Translations under genes and position numbers: made by a program
In this document: one piece after another, positions 41,324 to 51,237 of the stretch
Position numbering within the stretch: position 1 is the stretch's first letter
How the letters are laid out: the number at the start of each line of letters is the position of its first letter
The notes under the pieces: generated by a model
What the model was told of the DNA's origin: nothing
The model's input: only the letters and a program-made list of their open reading frames with translations
Database searches by the model: none
Assembly: GCA_052161605.1 (NCBI GenBank)
Contig: CP197409.1
Reading direction: 5' to 3' (one strand)
Source: JBKCUI01 sp052161605
GTDB lineage: Bacteria > Planctomycetota > Planctomycetia > Pirellulales > Pirellulaceae
Length of the DNA: 64,000 nt

Positions 41324-41368
41324 GATTTTTAAACACTTTGACATTCTTTGAGGAGAGAAAACAAGGAC

Positions 41369-42688
41369 ATGGTTGCTACAGAAATATCGAGCTTTGAACA
41401 GCAACATGCGAAATTCCAGGGGCAACAGTCTGTGGAGATTCCTGATTGGGCCAATTCGATCCGATTGGAAGGTATGAATGGCTTTCGCCAAAAAGGGCTC
41501 CCTACAACTCGCGATGAGGAGTGGCGATTCACCAACATCGCGCCACTGCTTCGCCGTCCCTTTCAACTACCAGTCCACGATTCGTCGATAGATTCCCTCG
41601 TTGGCCCATTGGTGGAACAGGCGGCGTTGACGGAAAACTGCGATCGGCTGGTGTTTATCAACGGTCGCTACAGTCAGCGTTGGTCGCGTCGTAGCCAGGT
41701 TGACACGCAGTATGCGGGCAGTTTGGCAGATTCCATTCTTAAGAACCAAGGCTCGGTCCGGCAACGGCTGTTGGATGCTTCGGTTTCACCGCAGTCCGTA
41801 TTTAGCTCACTCAATTCGGCCTTCATCGAGGATGGAGCCTTAATTGATATTCCAGACGATGTTCAATTGAGTCAGCCGATTCATTTGCTTTTCATTACTG
41901 TCGGCGACCAGTCGATCGCTTGCCATCCAAGAAATTTGATCTCGCTAGGTAGGAACAGCCAAGCCACGATTATTGAAAGTCACGTTGGACATAGTACTGC
42001 TGGCTATTTCAACAACTGCTTTACGGAGATTAAGGTAGCCGAATCGGCAAAATTGTATCATCACAAACTGCAGCAGGAGCAAATCGACGCCTTGCACGTT
42101 GCTACAACTCGCGTTCAGTTGCAATCTCACAGTTCTTACGACTCCCACTACTTTGCGTTCGGCGGTGCCCTTGCAAGAAACGAGGTGGATTGTTTTTTAG
42201 ATGGCGAAGAGATTGATTGCACGCTGAACGGTCTTTATATGCCTAGCGGTGAGCAATTGATGGATTGTCGTACCAGGATCGACCATGCGAAACCCAATTG
42301 CCGCAGCAATGAAATCTACAAGGGTATTCTCGACAACAAGGCCAAAGGCGTATTTAATGGCAAAATTTACGTTCATCCGCAGGCACAAAAGACGAACGCC
42401 ATGCAAAGCAATCAGGCTATATTGCTCTCCGACGATGCGGTCATCGACACCAAGCCTCAGTTGGAGATCTATGCCGATGATGTGCGATGTACGCACGGTG
42501 CGACGGTAGGAGAACTCGATGCTCAGGCTCTCAATTACCTACGTTCGCGCGGTATTCCTATGGACTTGGCGAGGGCCATGCTGATATTCGCGTTTGCCAA
42601 CGACATCGTACAGAGTGTCAACGTGGCCGAGGTTCGTAAGCATCTGGAATCCCTCCTGCTAGCTGATCGCGGCTTGCCCGAGGTTTGA
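41369..42688 (+). CDS. sufD: Fe-S cluster assembly protein SufD
   Basis: 439 residues from ATG 41369; the open frame reaches TTG 41348, but the ATG has ACAAGGA upstream. SufD is the second scaffold subunit of SufBC2D. The C-terminal signature DDVRCTHGATVGELD contains the conserved His matching E. coli H360. Other matches are FTNIAPLL near the N-terminus and FVHP-like KIYVHPQAQKTNA. It is followed by the rhodanese gene where a sufS would normally lie. Confidence 0.94.
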   Translation: MVATEISSFEQQHAKFQGQQSVEIPDWANSIRLEGMNGFRQKGLPTTRDEEWRFTNIAPLLRRPFQLPVHDSSIDSLVGPLVEQAALTENCDRLVFINGRYSQRWSRRSQVDTQYAGSLADSILKNQGSVRQRLLDASVSPQSVFSSLNSAFIEDGALIDIPDDVQLSQPIHLLFITVGDQSIACHPRNLISLGRNSQATIIESHVGHSTAGYFNNCFTEIKVAESAKLYHHKLQQEQIDALHVATTRVQLQSHSSYDSHYFAFGGALARNEVDCFLDGEEIDCTLNGLYMPSGEQLMDCRTRIDHAKPNCRSNEIYKGILDNKAKGVFNGKIYVHPQAQKTNAMQSNQAILLSDDAVIDTKPQLEIYADDVRCTHGATVGELDAQALNYLRSRGIPMDLARAMLIFAFANDIVQSVNVAEVRKHLESLLLADRGLPEV

Positions 42689-42742
42689 AAATTTAGCCGA
42701 CTAAAATAGTTCCAACATTAACAAGAGATGAGATCGCAACAA

Positions 42743-43600
42743 ATGGATGCCACACTACTAAAAACAGAAGTACTCGTTAGCACCGATTGGGTCGCAGAGC
42801 ATGGCAACGACGAAAACGTAAGAATTGTAGAGTCGGACGAGGACGTGCTGTTGTACGGACAAGGTCACATTAGCGGGGCCGTGAAGATCGATTGGCAAAC
42901 GGATTTGCAAGATCAAACGGTCCGAGACTATATCTCAAAAGAGCGGTTTGCTGAACTTTGTGCCTCCAAGGGTATTTCCAATGACACAACAGTCGTGTTC
43001 TATGGCGACAAAAGCAATTGGTGGGCATGCTACGCGCTGTGGGTGTTCAAGCTTTACGGGCACGAGAAATGCCTGATTATGGATGGTGGTCGGAAACGTT
43101 GGGAGCTAGATGGTCGCGAATTTGTGCGTCAACCGGAGCCTGTCTATCCTCGCGGTTCCTACGTCGCTAAAGACGCAGATCTCAGCATTCGTGCATTTCG
43201 CGACGAGGTACTCAAGCACCAGGCCGCCGGTCGCCCTTTAATTGATGTGCGTTCGACGGGTGAGTACACGGGTGAACTGCTGCATATGGACGATTATCCG
43301 CAAGAGGGGACTCTGCGGGCTGGTCATATTCCAGGTGCTGCCAGCGTACCATGGTCGCGCGCGGTCAAAGAGGATGGGACTTTCAAGTCCGAGGCCGATC
43401 TGGAACAACTCTACGTCGATGAAGCCGGCTTGAAACGCGATGGAGAACTGATCGTTGCCTATTGTCGGATCGGTGAAAGGTCGAGCCATACGTGGTTCGT
43501 ATTGAAGTATCTGCTAGGATTCCCTAACGTGAAAAATTATGACGGCTCATGGACTGAGTGGGGTAACTTAGTCGGCATGCCCATTGAAAAGAATGTTTAG
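42743..43600 (+). CDS. Rhodanese-type sulfurtransferase in the SUF operon
   Basis: 285 residues from ATG 42743; ATG 42728 is an alternative with a shorter spacing to its ribosome site. Two rhodanese domains: an N-terminal one lacking a catalytic Cys and a C-terminal one with active Cys241 in YCRIGERSSHT. Such enzymes transfer sulfane sulfur from thiosulfate or 3-mercaptopyruvate to cyanide or protein acceptors. It lies between sufD and sufE, where sufS usually sits, which hints at a sulfur-delivery role. The SUF operon here has no cysteine desulfurase gene. Confidence 0.88.
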   Translation: MDATLLKTEVLVSTDWVAEHGNDENVRIVESDEDVLLYGQGHISGAVKIDWQTDLQDQTVRDYISKERFAELCASKGISNDTTVVFYGDKSNWWACYALWVFKLYGHEKCLIMDGGRKRWELDGREFVRQPEPVYPRGSYVAKDADLSIRAFRDEVLKHQAAGRPLIDVRSTGEYTGELLHMDDYPQEGTLRAGHIPGAASVPWSRAVKEDGTFKSEADLEQLYVDEAGLKRDGELIVAYCRIGERSSHTWFVLKYLLGFPNVKNYDGSWTEWGNLVGMPIEKNV

Positions 43601-43621
43601 ACGCATTGAAAAAGGAATGTT

Positions 43622-44074
43622 GTGATCGACGAGTCTTCTGATCAAACAAGCAAACTCGATGAAATTAAGAGCACGTTCCGCGATCTAGATGTTTCAGATC
43701 GGTTGGAGGTGTTGTTAGAGTATTCGGAGAACCTGCCCGATTTACCGCAGCGTTTTCAGTCGAAACGCCAAGCGGAAGAGAACCGAGTGCATGAGTGTCA
43801 AACTCCAGTATACCTGTGGATCGAAGTGGTCAACAATCAGGTTGCGATTTACGCCGAAGTGCCGAGGGAATCGCCGACAGTGCGCGGGTTCATCAGCTTG
43901 TTGGTGAGCTCGCTTAGCGGAGCAGCACCTTCAGAGGTTTTAGCGTTGAAACCAAGCCTGCTGCGTGAACTGGGGCTAGCAGAGGCACTCGGAATGGTTC
44001 GGACGCAAGGGCTGCAAGCCATTTTGCAGCGAATCAAATTGGAAATAAAAAGGGCCGTTGGCGAAGCGATTTGA
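43622..44074 (+). CDS. sufE: Sulfur acceptor protein SufE
   Basis: 150 residues starting with GTG 43622 (AAAAAGGAATGT upstream). SufE accepts persulfide sulfur on its conserved Cys and passes it to SufB. The Cys is residue 59 in RVHECQTPVYLW. Other family features are SDRLEVLLEYSENLPDLP and SSLSGAAPSEVLAL. Normally it works with SufS, which is absent here; the rhodanese is the immediate upstream neighbour (21 bases). Confidence 0.93.
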   Translation: MIDESSDQTSKLDEIKSTFRDLDVSDRLEVLLEYSENLPDLPQRFQSKRQAEENRVHECQTPVYLWIEVVNNQVAIYAEVPRESPTVRGFISLLVSSLSGAAPSEVLALKPSLLRELGLAEALGMVRTQGLQAILQRIKLEIKRAVGEAI

Positions 44075-44094
44075 AACACACCCAGGCGGTCCGT

Positions 44095-44130
44095 TTTTAG
44101 CCACCGACGCGCTTTTAGCCAACGTCGCGG
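44095..44130 (+). repeat. Tandem 18-bp intergenic repeat, two copies
   Basis: TTTTAGCCACCGACGCGC (44095-44112) is followed directly by TTTTAGCCAACGTCGCGG (44113-44130), 15 of 18 identical. A looser third match, TTTTAGGCAACCCG, begins at 44155, right before the DUF21 gene. I see no function; the GCCA/TTTTAG style resembles short dispersed repeats of planctomycetes by recollection only. Confidence 0.7.
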
Positions 44131-44172
44131 AATGTGGAAACGAATGGTGAAAATTTTTAGGCAACCCGTTTC

Positions 44173-45246
44173 ATGACCGATACCCTCATTTGGCTGGGCA
44201 TCGTAGTGTGTCTATCTCAGTCCGCGATGTTTTCAGGGCTGAACCTCGCGTTGTTCAGCTTGAGCCGACTGCGGCTCGAGACTATAGCCATGGCGGGCAA
44301 CGTCCAAGCCCAACGCGTGCTAGCTTTGCGAGGAAATGCCAATTTCGCACTGACCACCATTCTGTGGGGCAACGTCGCTATCAACGTGCTGTTGACTCTG
44401 TTGGCGGAGTCGGTATTGACCGGGGTGGCGGCTTTTCTGTTTTCCACTGTCGTCATCACCCTCGCCGGTGAAATTGCGCCGCAGGCATATTTCTCACGGC
44501 ACGCGCTGCGGGTGGCATCTTTTTTGTCTCCGGTACTGCGGTGCTATCAAGTGCTACTTTGGCCGGTGGCGTGGCCCTCGGCCAGGCTGCTCGACGTCTG
44601 GCTAGGCCCAGAGGGGAGGCCGTGGTATCGGGAGCACGAGTTGCGTGAGATGCTGCAGCACCACGCGCGCGGACAGGGCACGGAAATCAGCGCCGTTGAA
44701 GCCACCGGTGCGATTAACTTCCTCGCGTTGGACGATGTACCGGTGGGGCATGAAGGCGAACCTCTGGATCCGCGCAGTATCATCCCTTTGCAGTTCTGCG
44801 ACGGGCACCCGGTGTTTCCAAAGTTCACCCGCACTTCCGATGATCCGTTCCTTTGCCAGATTGCCGCCTCGGGAAGAAAGTGGGTCGTGCTCACTGACGA
44901 AACCGGCGAACCGCGGTTGGTGGCCAGTGCTCCCAGTTTTCTCCATGCTGCGTTGTTTGGCGGGGAGACATTCCAACCTCACTCACTTTGTCATCATCCC
45001 TTGATCGTGCGGGACGCGAGCCAGCCCCTCGGGCAGGTGCTGGGTCGGCTGACGGTACAGCCTGAGAGAAGCGATGATGACGTGATTGACTTGGATTTAA
45101 TCCTCGTTTACACCGACACGGAGCGCCGGATAATCACCGGCTCGGATTTGTTGGGAAGATTGCTGCGGCGTATTGCTCGAAGAGATTTCCATCATTCGAA
45201 TGCTTCTTGGGCCGATAATAGTCAGGCGAAGCAGTCGCGGTTGTGA
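44173..45246 (+). CDS. DUF21 (CNNM-like) membrane protein
   Basis: 357 residues. The N-terminal ~180 form the DUF21/CNNM transmembrane fold: MFSGLNLALFSLSRLRLE, LTTILWGNVAINVLLTLLAES and TLAGEIAPQAYFSRHAL. The C-terminal half lacks the usual paired CBS and CorC_HlyC domains in recognisable form and instead ends in a RAV-like strand region (SDDDVIDLDLILVYTD). Relatives act in magnesium or cobalt export or signalling. A hydrophilic Ser-rich tail follows. It starts with ATG 44173 soon after the repeats. Confidence 0.82.
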   Translation: MTDTLIWLGIVVCLSQSAMFSGLNLALFSLSRLRLETIAMAGNVQAQRVLALRGNANFALTTILWGNVAINVLLTLLAESVLTGVAAFLFSTVVITLAGEIAPQAYFSRHALRVASFLSPVLRCYQVLLWPVAWPSARLLDVWLGPEGRPWYREHELREMLQHHARGQGTEISAVEATGAINFLALDDVPVGHEGEPLDPRSIIPLQFCDGHPVFPKFTRTSDDPFLCQIAASGRKWVVLTDETGEPRLVASAPSFLHAALFGGETFQPHSLCHHPLIVRDASQPLGQVLGRLTVQPERSDDDVIDLDLILVYTDTERRIITGSDLLGRLLRRIARRDFHHSNASWADNSQAKQSRL

Positions 45247-45268
45247 GTAGACAAACGCATCGCCTAGC

Positions 45269-46021
45269 CTACGACTGGTTTTTTACGCCTGCTTCGATGG
45301 ATTGTTTTCTCTTCTTAGCATTCTCTGAAGCGTTGCGCATATACTGTGGGGTCGTGACGCCCATTGAAACGTAAATGCTGATAAAGTTGTCTACGCTCAT
45401 ATCGAGCGTCTTGACTTGGTTGGCGGGTACGTAAACTAAACCGCCACCAAAGGGGATAGGTGCGGTTGGGATCATGACCACATGGTATTCAACGTCATCG
45501 ATCAGGATTTTTTCAGGCGAAGGCATCAAGGCCAACACGCCCGTTCCTCCGACTCCCCCGGAAAAAGAACAAAATACCACACTCATGGCTTTGATTTCTG
45601 CTTCTTCTGGTTGATCGAATAAGTCAACCATCTTTTTCATGCTGCCGTACAGACTGCCGACGATTGGAATTTTCCGAATGAGTCGTTCGGTTAGATTTTG
45701 TAAAAAACGCTTGGCACCTAACTCCAAAAACAAGCCCAGTAAAAACAAAACCATCAGAACGATCAGAATGCCCGTGAAATAGCCAAAGGGAGTTGCTGAT
45801 TCGATGGTTTCTTTGCTCAATCCCGTTTCGAGCCGAAACAATCGAACGCCAATCGAGGCGAGGCTTTTGCCAATATAAGTGTTTGGCCCAACGATTCCAC
45901 GCAGGAAATTGAACACCCACGATACGATCGCAATGGTCAAAACAAGTGGTAGGACCGCCAACAGTCCGACCATGAAATATCGGACCAGACGCTTCCAACC
46001 AAAATCGAAAAACTGATACAT
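45269..46021 (-). CDS. DUF502 family membrane protein
   Basis: 250 residues from ATG 46021 (MYQFFDFGWKRLVRYFMVGL); an upstream in-frame start at 46048 is less typical. Two transmembrane helices: LLAVLPLVLTIAIVSWVFNFL and GYFTGILIVLMVLFLLGLFLEL. A DUF502 domain follows (IPIVGSLYGSMKKMVDLF, VMIPTAPIPFGGGLVYVP). Function unknown; it is frequent in planctomycetes and proteobacteria. It is convergent with the DUF21 gene across 22 bases. Confidence 0.86.
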   Translation of the reverse strand: MYQFFDFGWKRLVRYFMVGLLAVLPLVLTIAIVSWVFNFLRGIVGPNTYIGKSLASIGVRLFRLETGLSKETIESATPFGYFTGILIVLMVLFLLGLFLELGAKRFLQNLTERLIRKIPIVGSLYGSMKKMVDLFDQPEEAEIKAMSVVFCSFSGGVGGTGVLALMPSPEKILIDDVEYHVVMIPTAPIPFGGGLVYVPANQVKTLDMSVDNFISIYVSMGVTTPQYMRNASENAKKRKQSIEAGVKNQS

Positions 46022-46249
46022 GCTCGTTCTCTCATGAAGTCTGTTCATTAAGGCAATACCGCGATATCACAGGTAGGCTGCAACGACCGCAGAAGCAACC
46101 CAACAGGCGAACTGGTGGATATCGGGCTGTTCTGGTCGCTGTTTCCATTTATCAACGCCCCTGCCGCAACGCAAGCCTCGGTCGATCCATAGTTGAGTTT
46201 CCGGAACAAGAGAATGCCATCGCCATGGGCTGTCGGCAATCACCCTGGG

Positions 46250-47728
46250 TCAGATAAGAATCTCTTCGATCGCTGCGCCGTGGTCGACCTCCAATCTTTT
46301 CCGTCCAGGCAGCTCAAGCTTGCGAGAATCGAGCCCCAGCTGTTTCAAAATCGTTGCGTGGATGTCGGTGACATAGTGCCGATTCTCCACGGCGTGAAAT
46401 CCAATCTCGTCAGTCGCTCCGTGAGCGATGCCACCTTTAATTCCTCCCCCTGCCATCCAAACACTAAAGCCAAAGATGTGATGATCCCGGCCATCGGAGC
46501 CTTGGCTCCCCGGAGTTCGGCCGAACTCGGACGCAAAAACAACGATGGTTTCATCTAATAGACCTCTCTGATGAAGATCTGTGAGCAAGCCACCAATGGG
46601 CTGATCGACTGCCGCTGCATTGGCTGAATGGTTCGCTTTGAGGCCGCCATGAGCATCCCATGCCCCGGCTCCACCTCCACCGTGCTGGATCTGAACGAAC
46701 CTCACACCTCGCTCTACCATTCGACGCGATGCCAATAGTTGCATGCCGAAATCACGGCACTCGGAGCGATCCAATCCATACATGGTCTTGGTCGCCGCCG
46801 TCTCGTCCGAGAAATCAACCACTTTGGGAATGCTGTCCTGCATGCGATAGGCTAGCTCATAAGAGGCAATCCTGGCTTTCAACAATTCGTCGTCTGGCTG
46901 CTCATTCATTCGCGCGGCGTGCAACTCGCGAAGTAAATCCAACGACCTGCGTTTAGCATTGCGCTGAACAGGAATCTCTTGCTTGGCAAAATCGAGCGGA
47001 TTGGACGGATCGATTTTCAGTGGTACAGCATCATGCGATGGTCCTAGATAATAGCCATCTCGTTTATTCCAGTACTCGCGAGTGCCGATAGAAACGAACT
47101 GCGGTAGTTCCTCGTTAAGCGAACCAAGCCCATAGTGCACCCATGCCCCTAGAGTCGGAAATTCGCCATCGTTTCGATGTCGCCCAGTATGAAATTGCGT
47201 TTGCGCCCCGTGATTGCTGTCAGTCGTCCACATGGATCGAACCACAGCAATCCGATCCGCATTCTTTCCGATATGCGGGAACCAATCACTGATTTCGAGC
47301 CCACTCTCGCCGTACTTTTGGAAGCCAACTTGGAGCGGGTAGAGTTCGGTTCGTTGATTGCCATTCGCATCCGGCACCACCAAGCGTTCGATGGCGAGCT
47401 TGTCCGGATCCAGAGTCGACGCAAAGGGAGTCTCGGAAATCGTCTTGCCGGCGTACTTGGTCAGCATCGGCTTTGGGTCAAAGCTCTCCATATGACTCAC
47501 CCCTCCGTTCATGAAGAGCCAGATTACACTCTTCGCCTTGGGTGGAAAATGAGGCAGCCCGTCGGGTGCATTTCCTCTCCCTAGCTTCTCACCAACTACT
47601 TCGTCACGGTAGCTGGCTCCCACACCCTCGCGTTGTAGCAAAGTCGCGAGCGCGATGGATCCAATCGACGACAAAGCCGCTCGTCTTGTGTACCGCCCCT
47701 CATAAAGACTGCTGAGTTTACGATTCAT
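46250..47728 (-). CDS. DUF1501 protein with Tat-type signal
   Basis: 492 residues from ATG 47728, 1 base overlapping the stop of the preceding gene (TAATG), so translation is coupled. A twin-arginine-like signal (YTRRAALSSIGSIALATLL) precedes a DUF1501 domain: WLFMNGGVSHMESFDPKPML, VVRSMWTTDSNHGAQTQFHTG, VFASEFGRTPGSQGSDGRDH and VENRHYVTDIHATILKQLGL. DUF1501 belongs to the alkaline-phosphatase/sulfatase-like superfamily; most planctomycetes carry many copies next to DUF1549/DUF1553 genes. Substrate unknown. Likely periplasmic or exported. Confidence 0.93.
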   Translation of the reverse strand: MNRKLSSLYEGRYTRRAALSSIGSIALATLLQREGVGASYRDEVVGEKLGRGNAPDGLPHFPPKAKSVIWLFMNGGVSHMESFDPKPMLTKYAGKTISETPFASTLDPDKLAIERLVVPDANGNQRTELYPLQVGFQKYGESGLEISDWFPHIGKNADRIAVVRSMWTTDSNHGAQTQFHTGRHRNDGEFPTLGAWVHYGLGSLNEELPQFVSIGTREYWNKRDGYYLGPSHDAVPLKIDPSNPLDFAKQEIPVQRNAKRRSLDLLRELHAARMNEQPDDELLKARIASYELAYRMQDSIPKVVDFSDETAATKTMYGLDRSECRDFGMQLLASRRMVERGVRFVQIQHGGGGAGAWDAHGGLKANHSANAAAVDQPIGGLLTDLHQRGLLDETIVVFASEFGRTPGSQGSDGRDHHIFGFSVWMAGGGIKGGIAHGATDEIGFHAVENRHYVTDIHATILKQLGLDSRKLELPGRKRLEVDHGAAIEEILI

Positions 47729-50700
47729 TAGGGCACCTGCAAAAAGTGATGATGGTTTAACAAGACCCAAACCAATTCTTCCTTGTTGGAAAAGGATTCT
47801 TGAGTTGGATTGGCGACGGTCCCATCGGACGGGACATCGGTTTCAGAAAGCATCGCTAGACACAAACTCAATTCTGTCTCAGTGGGCTCTAAGCCTATGA
47901 TCGACGCGAAGGCTAACCTGACAAACTGTTCATGCGAGCCTTGTGCGAGTTTTTGGATTCTCGCAGCGATTGCAGGAACGCTTTCCAATACCATCCGGCT
48001 GTGGCTGAGCGCTAACGCTTGCTGCGGGACAATGCTCTCCTCTCTGCGGTAGCATTCGGTGACAAGAGCTTCATCGAACATCGACAGGAACAGGTTTCTT
48101 TCATTGTTGGAATGAAAGAAATATAAACTTCGTCTCGGTGACGTCGCTTGTTCGGAAGCTGGAATCGTCGGCCCACCGAGTGTTCGGTCCAGTTTGCCCG
48201 CTAGCGAGAGCAGAGAATCTCGTACTACTTGGGATTCTAAGCGGGGTACGCTTCGGTGATGACTCTTGTAATATTCCGACTGTACGATCAAACGGTGCAA
48301 ATGTTTCATATCCCACCGGCTTTCGATGAATTCAGCCGCGAGCCAATCAAGCAGCGCCAAATGCTCCGGTCGCTTCGCTTTCATGCCGAAATCAAAAGTG
48401 TCCTGTACTAAGTGCTCACCAAAATGACGTACCCAAATATGATTCACGGCGACTCTGGCTGTGAGCGGATTGTCGGGAGAAGTGATCCACTGGGCCAAGG
48501 CTTTGCGGCGACCGGTGCTCGTTTCCGGAAACTCTTTGTCGGGGTCATCTTTGCCGGAAAATTGAAAACGAGTTGCCGACCACTTCGCACCAGGATAAGC
48601 AGGATCGAATCCGGATAGATCGCCTTTAGCAACCTGTTCGAGAAATTGCTTGGCTTGATTCCATTCTTGCGTTTTCGCATCTTTCGAATCTTCACCTGCC
48701 AGGTCTAGTGCCCGTTGTGCTTGGGCCAACTTATGTGATGCGGTAGCCGACGCCCAAGAATTAAACTTCGCCTTATCTGGATCATTCAAACGGAGTTCAT
48801 GGAAAGCCAATTCCTCATGTGCTACCGCTGACTCCAGTTCTAACAGTTCCAACTCACGACGTAATTCCTGAACCTGGGCGTTGATACCCGCTGGCGAACG
48901 ATTGCTGAATGCCAGCTCACCTGTTGGTCGCTTCATAACCGTCTCATCGTCGAGGGCTTCGACCCGGAATCGATCGAAGCTCGCCTGTGCGTCAAAGGTG
49001 GTTAGTTGCAAGACTCCGTCTTGTCGGGGAATAGGCAAATTCCATGCCAACACCAGCTTCCCATTCCACATCACATTGATGAGCTGGTCTCGAACAATGA
49101 CTCGCATCGTGTTAAGCTGATTGAGTTCAATAGGTTGTTGGACTTTGCCCTCGCCCGGATAAACCCATTGCCCGTTGGCAACGTAGGATATCTGAATCTT
49201 TTGCTCCCCCGCGTAAGCACTTGCGTAGACCGAAACTTCGTTGTCGCTGCTTTGAAAACCGTCGAGTGGATTTTCGTCAGTGCAGTCGAACGAGATACCT
49301 ACACTCTTCCATTGATTGCCGCCCGTGTGTTGAAACGTTATCTCGGCATCTAAATCTCGAGGCACTTCACCTTTCCAACGAGCGATTGCTCGATCTGAGG
49401 ACCTGGCGGACTGATGAAGCATGCCGTTCGAGAGTGACCACTCGCCGGAATACAACTGCCAGCGGTCCATGAGGCTTGCCAGATCGTCGGTTCCGTTCCA
49501 TTCCTCAGTGAAACTCATAGAGGGGGCATGCGATTCTTGGGCGATTTGGTCCGTGTCGCTAAGGTCACTCTGCAACGCGTCAAACCTCTTTGTAAGTTCG
49601 TCGATTCTTGCCTGTGCAGCAGCTCGCTTTTTGTCGAGAGACGCAAGCCGCGTTTCCGACTTGTTGATATACGTCTTGATGGCGGCTCTATTCGTTTCCG
49701 GTTGAAAAGACGCTTTCGGTAACTGGATTGGCTCGGGCGTATACGGGGCAAATGCAAAGAACTCAGGCATCCCAGGGGCCATAGGTTTGCTTTCATCAGG
49801 TTTTGATTCTTCGCCACGGACAAAGAGATAAGTTGCAGTATCTATTTCCCGATCAAAGATACGAGGGACAGCATTCTTTCGCACGTCTGCCTCACCTTCG
49901 ATTAGATCCAGTCGAACGTGATAGGGCTCGAATATGGCCCGCATGCGGTAGTAATCAACCTGTGAGATCGGGTCGTATTTGTGATCGTGGCACTTGGCAC
50001 AGTTCATTGTTAAACCGAGTAGCCCTTTGCCGACATGCTCAACGGTTTCCTCCATCCATTGGTTGCGATTGAACAGAAAGAAATTGCGAGCAAGAAAACC
50101 GGTCGCTCTCAGTTTTTGTTGATCATCTGGGTAGAGTTCATCCGCAGCCAGCATCTGACGTACCATTTCATCGTAAGGGACATTGGCAGTGAGGCTTTCG
50201 ATGATCCAATCTCGCCAATGCCACATGTGCAACTGGCTGTTCCGAAGCTCTTCGCCCAGTCCCCACCAATCGCTATATCTCCAAATATCCATCCAATGGC
50301 GGCCCCAACGCTCGCCGTACGCGTCGTCAGCCAACCACTTTTCCACCAGCTCGCTGTAAATGGAATCGGAGTCGTTCGATAGGACGGAAACGAGCACTTC
50401 CTCTTCGATCGGCAGGCCACGCAAATCGATGGACAAACGACGAAGTAAAGTAACAAGGGCAGGAGGTTCCCTTTGCTGCGATGATTCACCGAACGCATTG
50501 GAAGAGAGTATTTGATCTATGGGATTATGGCTGGGACTCGTGGCAACTTTGGTCGGCAAAGTCGGACGCTGGATCGGTTGAAAGGCCCAGTGCTGAGAAG
50601 GCTCCATCGATGCTGCTTCATCAGGGATCGCTTGTACCCCAGAGGCAATCCAAGATGCGATCAATTCTACTTGCGCTGGAGAGAGGCGTTCTCCCTCGTG

Positions 50701-51060
50701 CTTTGGGGGCATCAAGGAATCGTCGTTGGCCGAGATTCGCTTTAGCAGTTCGCTGTTTGCCGGGGTTTGTTGGTCGACGATTTCACCTGAGTGCCCACCA
50801 GCCAGTATGAATTTGGCCGTATCGAGACGCAAGCCTGACTCTTGTTTCAACCCTCCGTGGCAAGCGTAACAATGTTTCTCAAGAATCGGCTTGATCGATT
50901 GGAGGTAGAGTTTATCGGAATCGTTCGAGTTGCCATCGCTAAAGACGAGACGACTTGAAACGAGCGGACTGATACCGGCCAAGCATAAGATAGCGAGCCA
51001 GTGGAAATCGTTGACAATGAGCCTGAAGTACTGCTGAACGGAGGAAGACGATAGTCTCAT
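47728..51060 (-). CDS. DUF1549/DUF1553 planctomycete cytochrome C protein
   Basis: 1110 residues. A hydrophobic N-terminal segment (FHWLAILCLAGISPLVSS) is followed by a PSCyt1-type haem motif CYACHG (about residue 63), DUF1549 (LLRRLSIDLRGLPIEEE, WGRHWMDIWRYSDW), a coiled coil with a jelly-roll/LamG-like domain of the 3-keto-disaccharide-hydrolase style (about 520-730), and DUF1553 (TARVAVNHIWVRHFGEHLV, LALSHSRMVLESV). The haem c Cys pair is intact, so it may be redox active. It is paired with DUF1501 in the standard planctomycete arrangement, thought to concern polysaccharide breakdown (inference from neighbourhoods). Confidence 0.93.
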   Translation of the reverse strand: MRLSSSSVQQYFRLIVNDFHWLAILCLAGISPLVSSRLVFSDGNSNDSDKLYLQSIKPILEKHCYACHGGLKQESGLRLDTAKFILAGGHSGEIVDQQTPANSELLKRISANDDSLMPPKHEGERLSPAQVELIASWIASGVQAIPDEAASMEPSQHWAFQPIQRPTLPTKVATSPSHNPIDQILSSNAFGESSQQREPPALVTLLRRLSIDLRGLPIEEEVLVSVLSNDSDSIYSELVEKWLADDAYGERWGRHWMDIWRYSDWWGLGEELRNSQLHMWHWRDWIIESLTANVPYDEMVRQMLAADELYPDDQQKLRATGFLARNFFLFNRNQWMEETVEHVGKGLLGLTMNCAKCHDHKYDPISQVDYYRMRAIFEPYHVRLDLIEGEADVRKNAVPRIFDREIDTATYLFVRGEESKPDESKPMAPGMPEFFAFAPYTPEPIQLPKASFQPETNRAAIKTYINKSETRLASLDKKRAAAQARIDELTKRFDALQSDLSDTDQIAQESHAPSMSFTEEWNGTDDLASLMDRWQLYSGEWSLSNGMLHQSARSSDRAIARWKGEVPRDLDAEITFQHTGGNQWKSVGISFDCTDENPLDGFQSSDNEVSVYASAYAGEQKIQISYVANGQWVYPGEGKVQQPIELNQLNTMRVIVRDQLINVMWNGKLVLAWNLPIPRQDGVLQLTTFDAQASFDRFRVEALDDETVMKRPTGELAFSNRSPAGINAQVQELRRELELLELESAVAHEELAFHELRLNDPDKAKFNSWASATASHKLAQAQRALDLAGEDSKDAKTQEWNQAKQFLEQVAKGDLSGFDPAYPGAKWSATRFQFSGKDDPDKEFPETSTGRRKALAQWITSPDNPLTARVAVNHIWVRHFGEHLVQDTFDFGMKAKRPEHLALLDWLAAEFIESRWDMKHLHRLIVQSEYYKSHHRSVPRLESQVVRDSLLSLAGKLDRTLGGPTIPASEQATSPRRSLYFFHSNNERNLFLSMFDEALVTECYRREESIVPQQALALSHSRMVLESVPAIAARIQKLAQGSHEQFVRLAFASIIGLEPTETELSLCLAMLSETDVPSDGTVANPTQESFSNKEELVWVLLNHHHFLQVP

Positions 51061-51118
51061 GATTGGGAGACGTCCTAAAGTAGGTTCGGACGGGAATGGT
51101 AAGTACCGCGCTCAGTCT

Positions 51119-51208
51119 TGTAGTGGACGAGGCCACAAGACCCTCGGACATGTAGTGGGCGAGGCCACGAGACCCTCGGACATGTAGTGGACGAGGCCAC
51201 GAGACCCA
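51119..51208. repeat. 32-bp direct repeats, two and a part copies
   Basis: Unit TGTAGTGGACGAGGCCACAA followed by GACCCTCGGACA occurs at 51119-51150 and 51151-51182 with two differences, and a partial third copy at 51183-51208. Copies touch each other with no spacers, so this is not CRISPR. A reverse-complement copy of the core (ACTCGTTGCCTCGTCCACTA) follows at 51238-51258 and can fold back on the third copy. Confidence 0.9.
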
Positions 51209-51237
51209 GCATCCCGGATACGCCCCGTGTCATCGGG

